This document shows positions 1 to 5,366 of a stretch of DNA of 11,294 nt, in pieces. Origin of the DNA: 70-18 sp041691815 (lineage in GTDB: Bacteria; Pseudomonadota; Alphaproteobacteria; Acetobacterales; Acetobacteraceae); the NCBI GenBank assembly GCA_041691815.1, contig JBEPTZ010000135.1:1-11294 (forward strand), in the 5' to 3' direction. Within the stretch, counting starts at the first letter, position 1. Every line of letters starts with the position of its first letter. The notes under the pieces are model-generated. The model was not told the DNA's origin. It saw only the letters and a list, made by a program, of their open reading frames with translations, and searched no databases. A program made the translations under genes and the position numbers.

Positions 1-1
1 T

Positions 2-76
2 GGCAATGCCGGCCTGAAATGGATCGAAAAGGGCGGCGGCTATTACAGCCTGTGCAACACCCATCTGAAGGGCTGA
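2..76 (+). CDS. C-terminal end of an unidentified protein (5' truncated)
   Basis: An open frame enters from the left edge and stops at TGA 74-76. The visible 24 residues start GNAGLKWIEKGG and end in YYSLCNTHLKG, with one Cys near the C-terminus. I do not recognise the family and the fragment is too short to assign one. It is called coding because the frame is open to the edge and the next gene on the same strand starts about 45 bp after the stop, with a clear ribosome binding site. Confidence 0.55.
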   Translation, partial: GNAGLKWIEKGGGYYSLCNTHLKG

Positions 77-84
77 CCGCCCCG

Positions 85-101
85 CCTGTGCCAGGCACAG
101 G
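85..101. promoter_or_regulatory. 17-bp perfect palindrome upstream of the DUF2853 gene
   Basis: CCTGTGCC (85-92) and GGCACAGG (94-101) are perfect inverted copies around a single A at 93. The site lies between the stop of the preceding gene (76) and the ribosome binding site of the next (112-117). As DNA it could be an operator for a dimeric regulator. As RNA it can fold into a 6-bp stem with a 5-nt loop. There is no T tract after it, so it is not a convincing intrinsic terminator. Confidence 0.4.
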
Positions 102-122
102 ATCAACCGACAGGAGACGATG

Positions 123-446
123 ATGGCTGAAGACTGGGCCGCAGATGTCAAGAAATACGCCCCCGACGCCGATGACAAGGCGATCGCCGGCATTGTCCGC
201 CATTGCGGCATCGCGCTGCACAAGCGCGATTCCTCGCTGGTGGCGTTTTCCGACAAGGCCGAGACCGGCCGGGTGCGCGATGGCTTCCTGAAGAAGAAAC
301 TGGCGCTGACCGCGTCGGACGCCGATCTCGACGCGGCGATCGCCAGTGTCGGTACCAAGATGAAGGGCGACCACACCAAGAACCGGGTGACCGTCTACTA
401 CCTGCTGGCCAAGCACTTCGACAAGCTGGCGCTGTTCGGCGGCTGA
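123..446 (+). CDS. DUF2853 family protein
   Basis: This is a small, soluble, probably cytoplasmic protein of 107 residues. The opening MAEDWAADVKKYAPDAD, the central GIVRHCGIAL and the closing TKNRVTVYYLLAKHF are what I recognise as the DUF2853 family of alphaproteobacteria. No biochemical function is known to me. It has no signal peptide or membrane segment, and its charge pattern suggests a compact helical fold. Two ATGs lie in tandem at 120 and 123. The second is preferred because GGAG (113-116) sits 6 nt before it but only 3 nt before the first; choosing 120 adds one Met. The gene is followed within 20 bp by a terminator-like hairpin, so it probably ends a transcript. Family assignment is from memory of the sequence pattern, with high confidence. 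Confidence 0.88.
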   Translation: MAEDWAADVKKYAPDADDKAIAGIVRHCGIALHKRDSSLVAFSDKAETGRVRDGFLKKKLALTASDADLDAAIASVGTKMKGDHTKNRVTVYYLLAKHFDKLALFGG

Positions 447-460
447 GCCTCGGCCTGCCG

Positions 461-497
461 CAAACCCCCGCCCGCCCCCCGGCGTGCGGGGGTTTTG
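461..497 (+). terminator. Intrinsic terminator after the DUF2853 gene
   Basis: AAACCCCCGC (462-471) pairs with GCGGGGGTTT (486-495) to give a perfect 10-bp stem with a 14-nt loop. The right arm runs into TTTT (493-496). It lies 15-50 bp after the DUF2853 stop codon, the expected place. The T run is short but normal for a GC-rich genome. Confidence 0.65.
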
Positions 498-523
498 CTT
501 TGCCGGCGCCACGCCAATATACC
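495..523 (+). promoter_or_regulatory. Candidate smpB promoter
   Basis: TTGCTT (495-500) and TATACC (518-523) are separated by exactly 17 bp, a plausible vegetative -35/-10 pair with four of six consensus matches at the -10 box. The -35 box overlaps the right foot of the preceding terminator. The predicted start of transcription is near 530, about 50 nt before the smpB ATG. The call is based on consensus matching only. Confidence 0.4.
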
Positions 524-543
524 AGTGCCCCGACTCCGAGGAA

Positions 544-578
544 GACCCCACTTTTGAGGACGACCCCACTTTTGAGGA
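544..578 (+). repeat. 18-bp period tandem duplication containing the smpB ribosome binding site
   Basis: GACCCCACTTTTGAGGA occurs at 544-560 and again, identically, at 562-578, with one C between. The second copy carries the GAGGA that, extended to GAGGAAG (574-580), lies just before the smpB ATG at 583. The first copy therefore carries a second Shine-Dalgarno-like GAGGA at 556-560. The period is a multiple of three, so the smpB frame stays open through the duplication. Confidence 0.85.
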
Positions 579-582
579 AGAC

Positions 583-1074
583 ATGGCGGCCGAGAAGCAG
601 AAGAGCAAATCCGGACTGATCAGCCACGGCATGGCGGCGCAGAACCGCCGCGCCCGGTTCGACTACAGCATCCTGGACACCATCGAGGCCGGCCTGGTGC
701 TGCGCGGCCCGGAGGTGAAAAGCCTGCGCATGGGCCGCGCCACGCTCAGCGAGGCCTGGGCCGGCGAGCGCGACGGCGAGTTGTATCTGTTCGGCGCCTA
801 TATCCCGGAATACCAGGGCGGCGTGCTCAGCCGCTTCGAGACCCGGGCGCCGCGCAAACTGCTGGTCAGCCGCAAGGAGCGCACCCGCCTGCTCAACGCG
901 GTGGCGCGCGACGGCCGCACGTTGGTGCCGCTCGACATCCATTTCAACGACCGTGGCCTGGCCAAGGTGCAACTCGCCCTCGGCGCCGGCCGCAACAAGG
1001 CCGACAAGCGCCACGCCATCGCCGACCGCGACTGGGCGCGCGACAAGGCCCGGGTGATGCGGGATCGCGGATAA
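583..1074 (+). CDS. smpB: SsrA (tmRNA)-binding protein SmpB
   Basis: SmpB binds tmRNA and delivers it to stalled ribosomes in trans-translation, so that the nascent chain is tagged for proteolysis, mainly by ClpXP. The 163-residue product has the family hallmarks: AAQNRRARFDY near the N-terminus, the GPEVKSLRMGRATLSEAW segment of the OB-like barrel, YLFGAYIPEY, then APRKLLVSRKE and the basic tail DKRHAIADRDWARDKARVMR that enters the decoding centre. ATG 583 is chosen because GAGGAAG (574-580) is correctly placed and the preceding 17 residues, ending HGMAAQN, fit family length (about 150-160). The same frame stays open back to an ATG at 484, but that would run through the upstream terminator. 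Another in-frame Met, MAAQN, lies at 631. The clpP and clpX genes downstream encode the protease that consumes tagged products, though they are in a separate block. Confidence 0.96.
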   Translation: MAAEKQKSKSGLISHGMAAQNRRARFDYSILDTIEAGLVLRGPEVKSLRMGRATLSEAWAGERDGELYLFGAYIPEYQGGVLSRFETRAPRKLLVSRKERTRLLNAVARDGRTLVPLDIHFNDRGLAKVQLALGAGRNKADKRHAIADRDWARDKARVMRDRG

Positions 1075-1102
1075 GTCAGCGGTTTGTGGCGGGGGCGGTG
1101 GA

Positions 1103-1126
1103 ATTCCGGCGCATTTCGGCCGGAAT
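1103..1126. other. Inverted repeat after smpB
   Basis: ATTCCGGC (1103-1110) and GCCGGAAT (1119-1126) form a perfect 8-bp stem with an 8-nt loop, 28 bp after the smpB stop. No T tract follows, so this may be a Rho-associated 3' stabilising hairpin rather than an intrinsic terminator. A second small hairpin, CCGGC (1148-1152) with GCCGG (1157-1161), lies just before the ribosome binding site of the next gene. Confidence 0.4.
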
Positions 1127-1177
1127 CGGCGTCAACTCTAGGGCTCACCGGCCTTCGCCGGCCATTGCGGAGACACC

Positions 1178-1501
1178 ATGATGAACCGACGCCACGCCAT
1201 GCTTTCGCTGCTCTCCATAACCACCGGACTGGTGGCCGGGGTTGGCATCGCCGAGGCCCAGCCGGGGCCGGGGCCCAATCGCTATCCGCCGCCGCCGCCG
1301 TTGCGCCGCGAGGTGATGCCTGGGCCCCGTCGCGGCCATTACTGGCAGCCTGGCCACTGGCGCTGGGCCGGCGGCCGCTATGTCTGGATCGACGGCACCT
1401 GGGTGGCCGGGCGGGCGCGTCGCGGGCAGTGGGTTCAGGGCCAGTGGCAGTGGTCGCCGCGCCGCCGCGAATGGATCTGGCGCCCGGCGCACTGGGAATA
1501 A
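1178..1501 (+). CDS. Secreted Trp-rich YXWGXW-repeat protein
   Basis: This is a 107-residue protein, probably exported to the periplasm or cell surface. The N-terminus MMNRRHAMLSLL, a hydrophobic stretch to about residue 25 and AEA before Q28 make a classic Sec signal peptide with cleavage after A27. The Arg pair gives only a weak resemblance to a Tat signal. The mature part has a Pro-rich linker (about 28-45), then four tandem aromatic units: YWQPGHW, YVWIDGTWV, QWVQGQW and WIWRPAHW. This is the WXXGXW/YXWGXW repeat pattern (Pfam PF12779, from memory), whose molecular role is unknown; such proteins are common in Gram-negative envelopes. GGAG (1169-1172) is 5 nt before ATG 1178, and ATG 1181 is an equally possible start. 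The codon bias matches the neighbours. It lies between smpB and a molybdoenzyme gene, with no obvious functional link to either. Confidence 0.85.
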   Translation: MMNRRHAMLSLLSITTGLVAGVGIAEAQPGPGPNRYPPPPPLRREVMPGPRRGHYWQPGHWRWAGGRYVWIDGTWVAGRARRGQWVQGQWQWSPRRREWIWRPAHWE

Positions 1502-1536
1502 GCCGGGCGCGGTAACGCCCAGCAGCCTCGCTTGTC

Positions 1537-1576
1537 CTCCTGGCGCGATGGTCCCATCTGAGCATCGCGCCAGGAG
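1537..1576 (+). promoter_or_regulatory. 14-bp perfect hairpin masking the next gene's ribosome binding site
   Basis: CTCCTGGCGCGATG (1537-1550) is the exact reverse complement of CATCGCGCCAGGAG (1563-1576), with a 12-nt loop between. The last bases of the right arm, AGGAG (1572-1576), are the Shine-Dalgarno sequence for the ATG at 1583, 6 nt downstream. If transcribed, the mRNA would pair its ribosome binding site in a very stable GC-rich stem. No T tract follows, so it is not a normal terminator. It could be a translational switch, a site for an anti-structure factor, or a DNA operator. Confidence 0.6.
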
Positions 1577-1582
1577 CATGCG

Positions 1583-2236
1583 ATGACCGACGATCCCACC
1601 CCCAACCCCAAGCTGGTCGCCGCCAAAGAGCAATGGGCGCGCGACGGCCGGCTGCTGACCGGCCACACCGCCGACCCGGCGCAGGACCGCCTGCCGCCCG
1701 GCCAGACCCTGGTGCGCGACTGGCCGGTGCTGGACCTCGGCAGTCAGCCGGATGTGACGCCGCAGCGCTTCCGGCTGGATATCGACGGCGCCGCCCGCCG
1801 GCCGCTGTCGCTCAGCCTCGACGAATTCATGGCGTTGCCGCAGCAGGACAGCGTGTCGGACATGCACTGCGTCACCCAGTGGTCGCGCTACGACAACCGC
1901 TGGCGCGGCGTGGCGGCGCACACCCTGCTGGCGATGGTCGAGCCGCTGCCGTCGGCCCGCCATGTCATCCTGCACAGCTACGACGGCTATACCACCAACG
2001 TACGGCTCGACCAGTTCGACCAGCCGGACGTGTTCCTGGTGCATCAATGGGACGGCCACCCGATCGACCGCCGCCACGGCGGGCCGGTGCGGCTGCTGAT
2101 CCCGCGGCTGTACCTGTGGAAATCCGCCAAATGGATACGCCGTATCGAACTCTCGGCGCGCGACAAGCCGGGGTTTTGGGAGGTGCGCGGATACCATAAC
2201 AATGGCGATCCGTGGAGCGAGGAGCGGTATGGGTAA
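1583..2236 (+). CDS. Sulfite-oxidase-like molybdopterin oxidoreductase
   Basis: The 217-residue product resembles the sulfite oxidase/YedY fold class, which binds a single-pterin molybdenum cofactor. Family features are FRLDIDGAARRPLSLSLDEF at the start of the fold, and DMHCVTQWSRYDNRWRGV, in which Cys96 is the expected Mo ligand. Later come HSYDGYTTNV, the basic GHPIDRRHGGPVRLLIP stretch and YLWKSAKWIRRIEL. The C-terminus, with GFWEVRGYHNNGDPW, is typical of the short stand-alone versions. No signal peptide, haem domain or dimerisation domain is visible, so it is probably cytoplasmic and relies on another electron acceptor. The substrate cannot be read from the sequence. The start is fixed by AGGAG (1572-1576), which is buried in a hairpin. 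An overlapping ATG-CGA-TGA at 1578 is too close to that site to matter. The stop is directly followed by the AT-rich repeat. Confidence 0.9.
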   Translation: MTDDPTPNPKLVAAKEQWARDGRLLTGHTADPAQDRLPPGQTLVRDWPVLDLGSQPDVTPQRFRLDIDGAARRPLSLSLDEFMALPQQDSVSDMHCVTQWSRYDNRWRGVAAHTLLAMVEPLPSARHVILHSYDGYTTNVRLDQFDQPDVFLVHQWDGHPIDRRHGGPVRLLIPRLYLWKSAKWIRRIELSARDKPGFWEVRGYHNNGDPWSEERYG

Positions 2237-2368
2237 GGTCTTCTTTTTGTGAACAAAAAGAAGCAAAAAAACTTTTTATCCGCTTTGGCGACTCCGGCGT
2301 CTCCGCCCCACCGCTGTTGCAAGGCGGAAGAAATTTTTTTGCTTCTTTTTTTATAAAAAAAGAAGACC
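2237..2368. repeat. AT-rich palindromic intergenic repeat, copy 1
   Basis: The element begins at the base after the TAA stop at 2234-2236 and ends 8 bp before the next ATG. Its two ends are imperfect inverted copies of about 39 bp: GGTCTTCTTTTT (2237-2248) opens it and its mirror, ending in GAAGACC (2362-2368), closes it. Each end is itself a palindrome. The centre holds a GC-rich stem, TCCGCC (2302-2307) with GGCGGA (2323-2328), followed by a run of seven Ts (2334-2340). In RNA on the plus strand that stem plus T run would act as an intrinsic terminator. Base composition differs sharply from the surrounding DNA. The reverse complement of 5219-5340 is a homologous copy. Confidence 0.9.
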
Positions 2369-2376
2369 CTTGCCTG

Positions 2377-3744
2377 ATGCCTGAAGTGTTGCTGACCCCC
2401 GCCGAAATGGCCCAGGCCGACGCCGGTTGCGGCGTGCCGGTGCCCGAGTTGATGGCCGCCGCCGGCCGTGCCGTGGCGCGTGCGGTGTGTGCCCGGTTCC
2501 GGCCGTGCCGCACGCTGGTGCTGTGCGGCCCCGGCAACAACGGCGGCGACGGCCGGGTGGCGGCGCGGCTGCTGGCGCAGTGGGGTTGGCCGGTTCGCGT
2601 TGCGGCCCCTGGCGACGCCGCTTTTACCCCCGCTGAGGCGGCGCGTAGTCCGCTGGTGATCGATGCGCTGTTCGGCGCCGGGCTCAGCCGCGATCTGGCG
2701 CCGGAGATCAGCGAGGTGTTGCGTGCGGCGCCGCGGCTGGTGGCGGTGGACGTGCCGAGCGGGCTGGATGGCGGCACCGGGCAGGTGCGCGGTTTCGCGC
2801 CGCAGGCGGTGCTGACGGTCACGTTTTTCCGCCGCAAGCCTGGCCATCTGCTGCTGCCCGGCCGGGCGCTGTGCGGCGAACTGGTGCTGGCCGATATCGG
2901 CATGCCAGCGGCGGTGCTGGAGCAGGTGCGGCCCACCACCTTCCGCAACACGCCGGCGTTGTGGGCGCTGCCGGCGCTGGATGCCGACAGCCACAAATAC
3001 ACCCGCGGCCATCTGACCATCCTCGGCGGCGGCGAGATGACCGGTGCCGCAAGGCTGGCGGCGATGGCGGCCCGCCGCAGTGGCGCCGGGCTGGTGACGA
3101 TTGCAGCAGGGGGCAGTGCGGCGGTCTACCGCGCCGGCGACCCTGGGGTGATCGTCAGCGAGGCGCCACTGGCCGCTCTGCTGGCCGACCCGCGCCGTGT
3201 CACCTGGCTGTGCGGCCCCGGCCTGGGCAAGGCGGCCGGCGCCTGTCTGGCGCCCCTCCTGGCCGCCGGCCGCACCGTGCTGGCCGATGCCGATGCGCTG
3301 ACCGCCTGCGCCGGCGCGCCGCAGAAGCTGGCCGGCGCCGCCGTGCTCACCCCGCATGACGGCGAATTCGCCCGGGTGTTCGGGCCGATCGGGCCGGACC
3401 GCCTGTCCGCCGCCCGCGCCGCCGCCCAGCGCACCGGCGCGGTGGTGGTGCTGAAAGGCCCGGCGACGGTGATCGCCGCGCCGGACGGGCGGGCGGCGAT
3501 CAACGACAACGCGCCGCCCTGGCTGGCCAGCGCCGGCAGCGGCGACGTGCTGGCCGGCATCATCGCCGCCTTGCTGGCGCAGGGCATGCGGCATTGGGAG
3601 GCAGCCTGCGCCGGCGTCTGGCTGCATGGCCGGGCCGGGCAGTCGGCCGGCCCCGGCCTCATCGCCGAAGACCTGCCGGCATGCCTGCCATCGGCGATCG
3701 CGGCGGCGAAGGAGAGTCCACGAAGCCTGTTCGACAGGGTATAG
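2377..3744 (+). CDS. nnr: Bifunctional NAD(P)H-hydrate epimerase / ADP-dependent dehydratase
   Basis: This enzyme repairs hydrated NADH and NADPH. The N-terminal epimerase interconverts the R and S hydrates, and the C-terminal kinase-fold domain dehydrates the S form using ADP. The 455-residue length is slightly short for the fused family (about 490-510). Epimerase domain (about 1-200): GNNGGDG at 53-59, VIDALFGAGLSR, and VDVPSGLDGGTGQ from 124. Dehydratase domain (about 206-445): HKYTRGHLTILGGGEMTGAA, LCGPGLG, VLADADALT, LTPHDGEFARVFG, VLKGPATVI, and GSGDVLAG with the catalytic-type Asp390. ATG 2377 (MPEVLLTPAEMAQAD) fits the family start. The frame is open upstream into the AT-rich repeat, and residues such as KKEAKKLF from that region should not be annotated as protein. 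No strong Shine-Dalgarno is seen; AGAAG (2361-2365), at the end of the repeat, is the only candidate. Also called nnrD/nnrE or yjeF-like. Confidence 0.95.
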   Translation: MPEVLLTPAEMAQADAGCGVPVPELMAAAGRAVARAVCARFRPCRTLVLCGPGNNGGDGRVAARLLAQWGWPVRVAAPGDAAFTPAEAARSPLVIDALFGAGLSRDLAPEISEVLRAAPRLVAVDVPSGLDGGTGQVRGFAPQAVLTVTFFRRKPGHLLLPGRALCGELVLADIGMPAAVLEQVRPTTFRNTPALWALPALDADSHKYTRGHLTILGGGEMTGAARLAAMAARRSGAGLVTIAAGGSAAVYRAGDPGVIVSEAPLAALLADPRRVTWLCGPGLGKAAGACLAPLLAAGRTVLADADALTACAGAPQKLAGAAVLTPHDGEFARVFGPIGPDRLSAARAAAQRTGAVVVLKGPATVIAAPDGRAAINDNAPPWLASAGSGDVLAGIIAALLAQGMRHWEAACAGVWLHGRAGQSAGPGLIAEDLPACLPSAIAAAKESPRSLFDRV

Positions 3745-3745
3745 T
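3740..3745 (+). promoter_or_regulatory. Candidate -10 box for the malonyl-CoA decarboxylase gene
   Basis: TATAGT (3740-3745) matches the consensus at five of six positions and overlaps the nnr stop codon, about 58 nt before the GTG start of the next gene. A small hairpin, CCTGT (3726-3730) with ACAGG (3734-3738), lies immediately upstream. The -35 region 17 bp away (TCCACG, 3717-3722) is poor, so promoter activity is uncertain. Confidence 0.3.
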
Positions 3746-3802
3746 CGGCGCCGAGCTTCCCGTTTCGACCGTCCCGCCTGGGTGCCTGCAGGAGACGTTG
3801 CC

Positions 3803-5212
3803 GTGAATACCATCGCCGCCCCCGTACCCCCGGTTCGACTCACCGAGCCGCAGAACCTGTTCGACCGCGCACTGCGCCGCATCGCCGATGCCTGGCGCGA
3901 TATGGCCAACTCGGTTGCCGACAGCGAGGACGACGCCATCGAAGTGCAGATGCGCGCCTGCCTGGCCGGCCCCGGCGGCGAGATCAGCGCCCGCAACCGC
4001 ACCGCCAAGCTGGCCCAGGCCTACCTGGCGCTGGACGCCGAGGGCCAGCTCGATTTCCTGCACCAGCTGGCCGAATTCGATACCGATCCCGATGACCTGG
4101 CCCGCGCCTACGGGGCGGTGCAGCAGGCCGAGGACGCCACCGAGCGCGCCGTGGCCATCGCCGCCCTGCGCCGGGCGCTGGAGCCGCCGCGCGCCCGGCT
4201 GCTGACCCAGTTCACCGCCCTGCCGGACGGGGTGAAGTTCCTGGTCGACCTGCGCTCCTTCCTGCTCAAGCACAGCCGCACCGATAAGCTGTTGGCGGCG
4301 CTGGATTCCGACCTGCGGATGCTGATGGCCAGCTGGTTCGATGTCGGCTTCCTGGAACTGCGGCGGATCGACTGGGAAAGCCCGGCGGCGCTGCTGGAAA
4401 AGCTGGTCGGCTACGAGGCGGTGCACGAGATTCGCGGCTGGAGCGACCTGAAGAACCGGCTGGACGCCGACCGCCGCTGCTACGCGTTCTTCCATCCGCG
4501 CATGCCCACCGAGCCGCTGATCTTCGTCGAGGTGGCGCTGACCCGCGGCCTCTCCGGCTCGGTGCAGGCGCTGCTGGACGAAACCGCGCCGGTGCAGAAC
4601 CCCGCCGATGCCGACACCGCGATCTTCTACTCGATCAGCAGTTGCCAGCGCGGGTTGTCGGGCATCAGCTTCGGCAACTTCCTGATCAAGCAGGTGGTGC
4701 AGGTGCTGGGGCCGGAATTCCCCAATATCAAGACCTTCTCCACCCTTTCGCCCATCCCCGGCTTCCGCAGATGGCTGGATGCCAGGCTCGCTGAGCCGGA
4801 ACCCGGGCTGCTGAGCGATGCCGAGAGCAACACGCTGCGGCCGCTGGAGGCCGACGCCACCGGCCCGGCGGCGCTGGCCGCCGTGCTCGCCCGGCCGGAC
4901 TGGCTGGACAATAGCGCGGCGGTGAAGGTGCTGGAACCGATCCTGACCCGGCTCTGCGCCCGCTACCTGCTGGTCGAAAGCCGCGGCGAACGGGCCGCCG
5001 ACCCGGTGGCGCATTTCCACCTGTCCAACGGCGCGCGACTGGAACGCATCAACATGCGCGGCGATCTGTCGCCGAAGGGAGTGAAGGAAAGCGCCAGCCT
5101 GATGGTGAACTACCTGTACGACCCGGCACGGATCGAGCAGTATCATGAGGATTATGCCGGGGCGGGGCGGCGGAATGCGTCTAACCAAGTGAAGAAATTA
5201 GCAAAGATATAG
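3803..5212 (+). CDS. Malonyl-CoA decarboxylase
   Basis: The enzyme converts malonyl-CoA to acetyl-CoA and CO2 in the cytoplasm. The 469-residue product matches the family across its length: a helical N-terminal domain (about 1-170), then a GNAT-like catalytic domain. Diagnostic segments are YAFFHPRMPTEPLIFVEVAL, FYSISSCQRGLSGISFGNFL, IKTFSTLSPIPGFRRWL (about 310-325) and AHFHLSNGARLERIN (403-417), near the end MVNYLYD. By comparison with the human enzyme, whose catalytic pair is Ser329/His423, I place the active Ser in TLSPIPGF (Ser316) and the His in FHLSNG (His406); this mapping is from memory. GTG 3803 is chosen because AGGAGA (3790-3795) is 7 nt upstream and the encoded start, followed by NTIAAPVPPVR, is sensible. 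It follows nnr by 58 bp and may be co-transcribed. No matB/matC malonate genes are adjacent. The stop is 6 bp before repeat copy 2. Confidence 0.95.
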   Translation: MNTIAAPVPPVRLTEPQNLFDRALRRIADAWRDMANSVADSEDDAIEVQMRACLAGPGGEISARNRTAKLAQAYLALDAEGQLDFLHQLAEFDTDPDDLARAYGAVQQAEDATERAVAIAALRRALEPPRARLLTQFTALPDGVKFLVDLRSFLLKHSRTDKLLAALDSDLRMLMASWFDVGFLELRRIDWESPAALLEKLVGYEAVHEIRGWSDLKNRLDADRRCYAFFHPRMPTEPLIFVEVALTRGLSGSVQALLDETAPVQNPADADTAIFYSISSCQRGLSGISFGNFLIKQVVQVLGPEFPNIKTFSTLSPIPGFRRWLDARLAEPEPGLLSDAESNTLRPLEADATGPAALAAVLARPDWLDNSAAVKVLEPILTRLCARYLLVESRGERAADPVAHFHLSNGARLERINMRGDLSPKGVKESASLMVNYLYDPARIEQYHEDYAGAGRRNASNQVKKLAKI

Positions 5213-5218
5213 GAAGCA

Positions 5219-5340
5219 GTTCTTTTTTGAAAAAAAGAACCAAAAAACTTCATCCGCCTTGCAACTGCGGAGTGGCGGAGATTCCGTACACTCCAATGGA
5301 TAAAAAGTTTTTTTGCTTCTTTTTGTTCACAAAAAGAAGG
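5219..5340. repeat. AT-rich palindromic intergenic repeat, copy 2 (inverted)
   Basis: The reverse complement of this segment aligns end to end with 2237-2368. A 42-bp block is identical (5298-5339 here, 2240-2281 in copy 1). The central stem is also kept, TCCGCC (5253-5258) and GGCGGA (5274-5279), with the same 15-nt loop length and a conserved TTGCAA. The left end is a tight palindrome, GTTCTTTTTT (5219-5228) against AAAAAAGAAC (5231-5240). The element starts 6 bp after the decarboxylase stop and ends 26 bp before the next start. The relative orientation to the flanking genes is opposite to copy 1, so it is not tied to one transcription direction. Confidence 0.9.
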
Positions 5341-5366
5341 CCTTCCTTGCCGAAAAGGGCACCAAG

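Noticed and set aside
484..582. N-terminal extension of SmpB from an ATG at 484
   Set aside because: It would start inside the right arm of the upstream terminator, lacks a ribosome binding site and adds 33 residues not expected in SmpB; ATG 583 has a proper site.
2044..4008. Long minus-strand open frame (654 codons) opposite the repeat, nnr and the end region
   Set aside because: It is antisense to well-identified proteins on the plus strand, runs through the AT-rich repeat, has no recognisable domain and is rich in Arg, Ala, Gly and Gln, as expected from high-GC shadow frames.
3659..5188. Minus-strand open frame of 509 codons opposite malonyl-CoA decarboxylase
   Set aside because: The plus-strand frame matches the decarboxylase family throughout; the opposite frame is low-complexity His/Gln/Val/Gly-rich sequence with no family resemblance.
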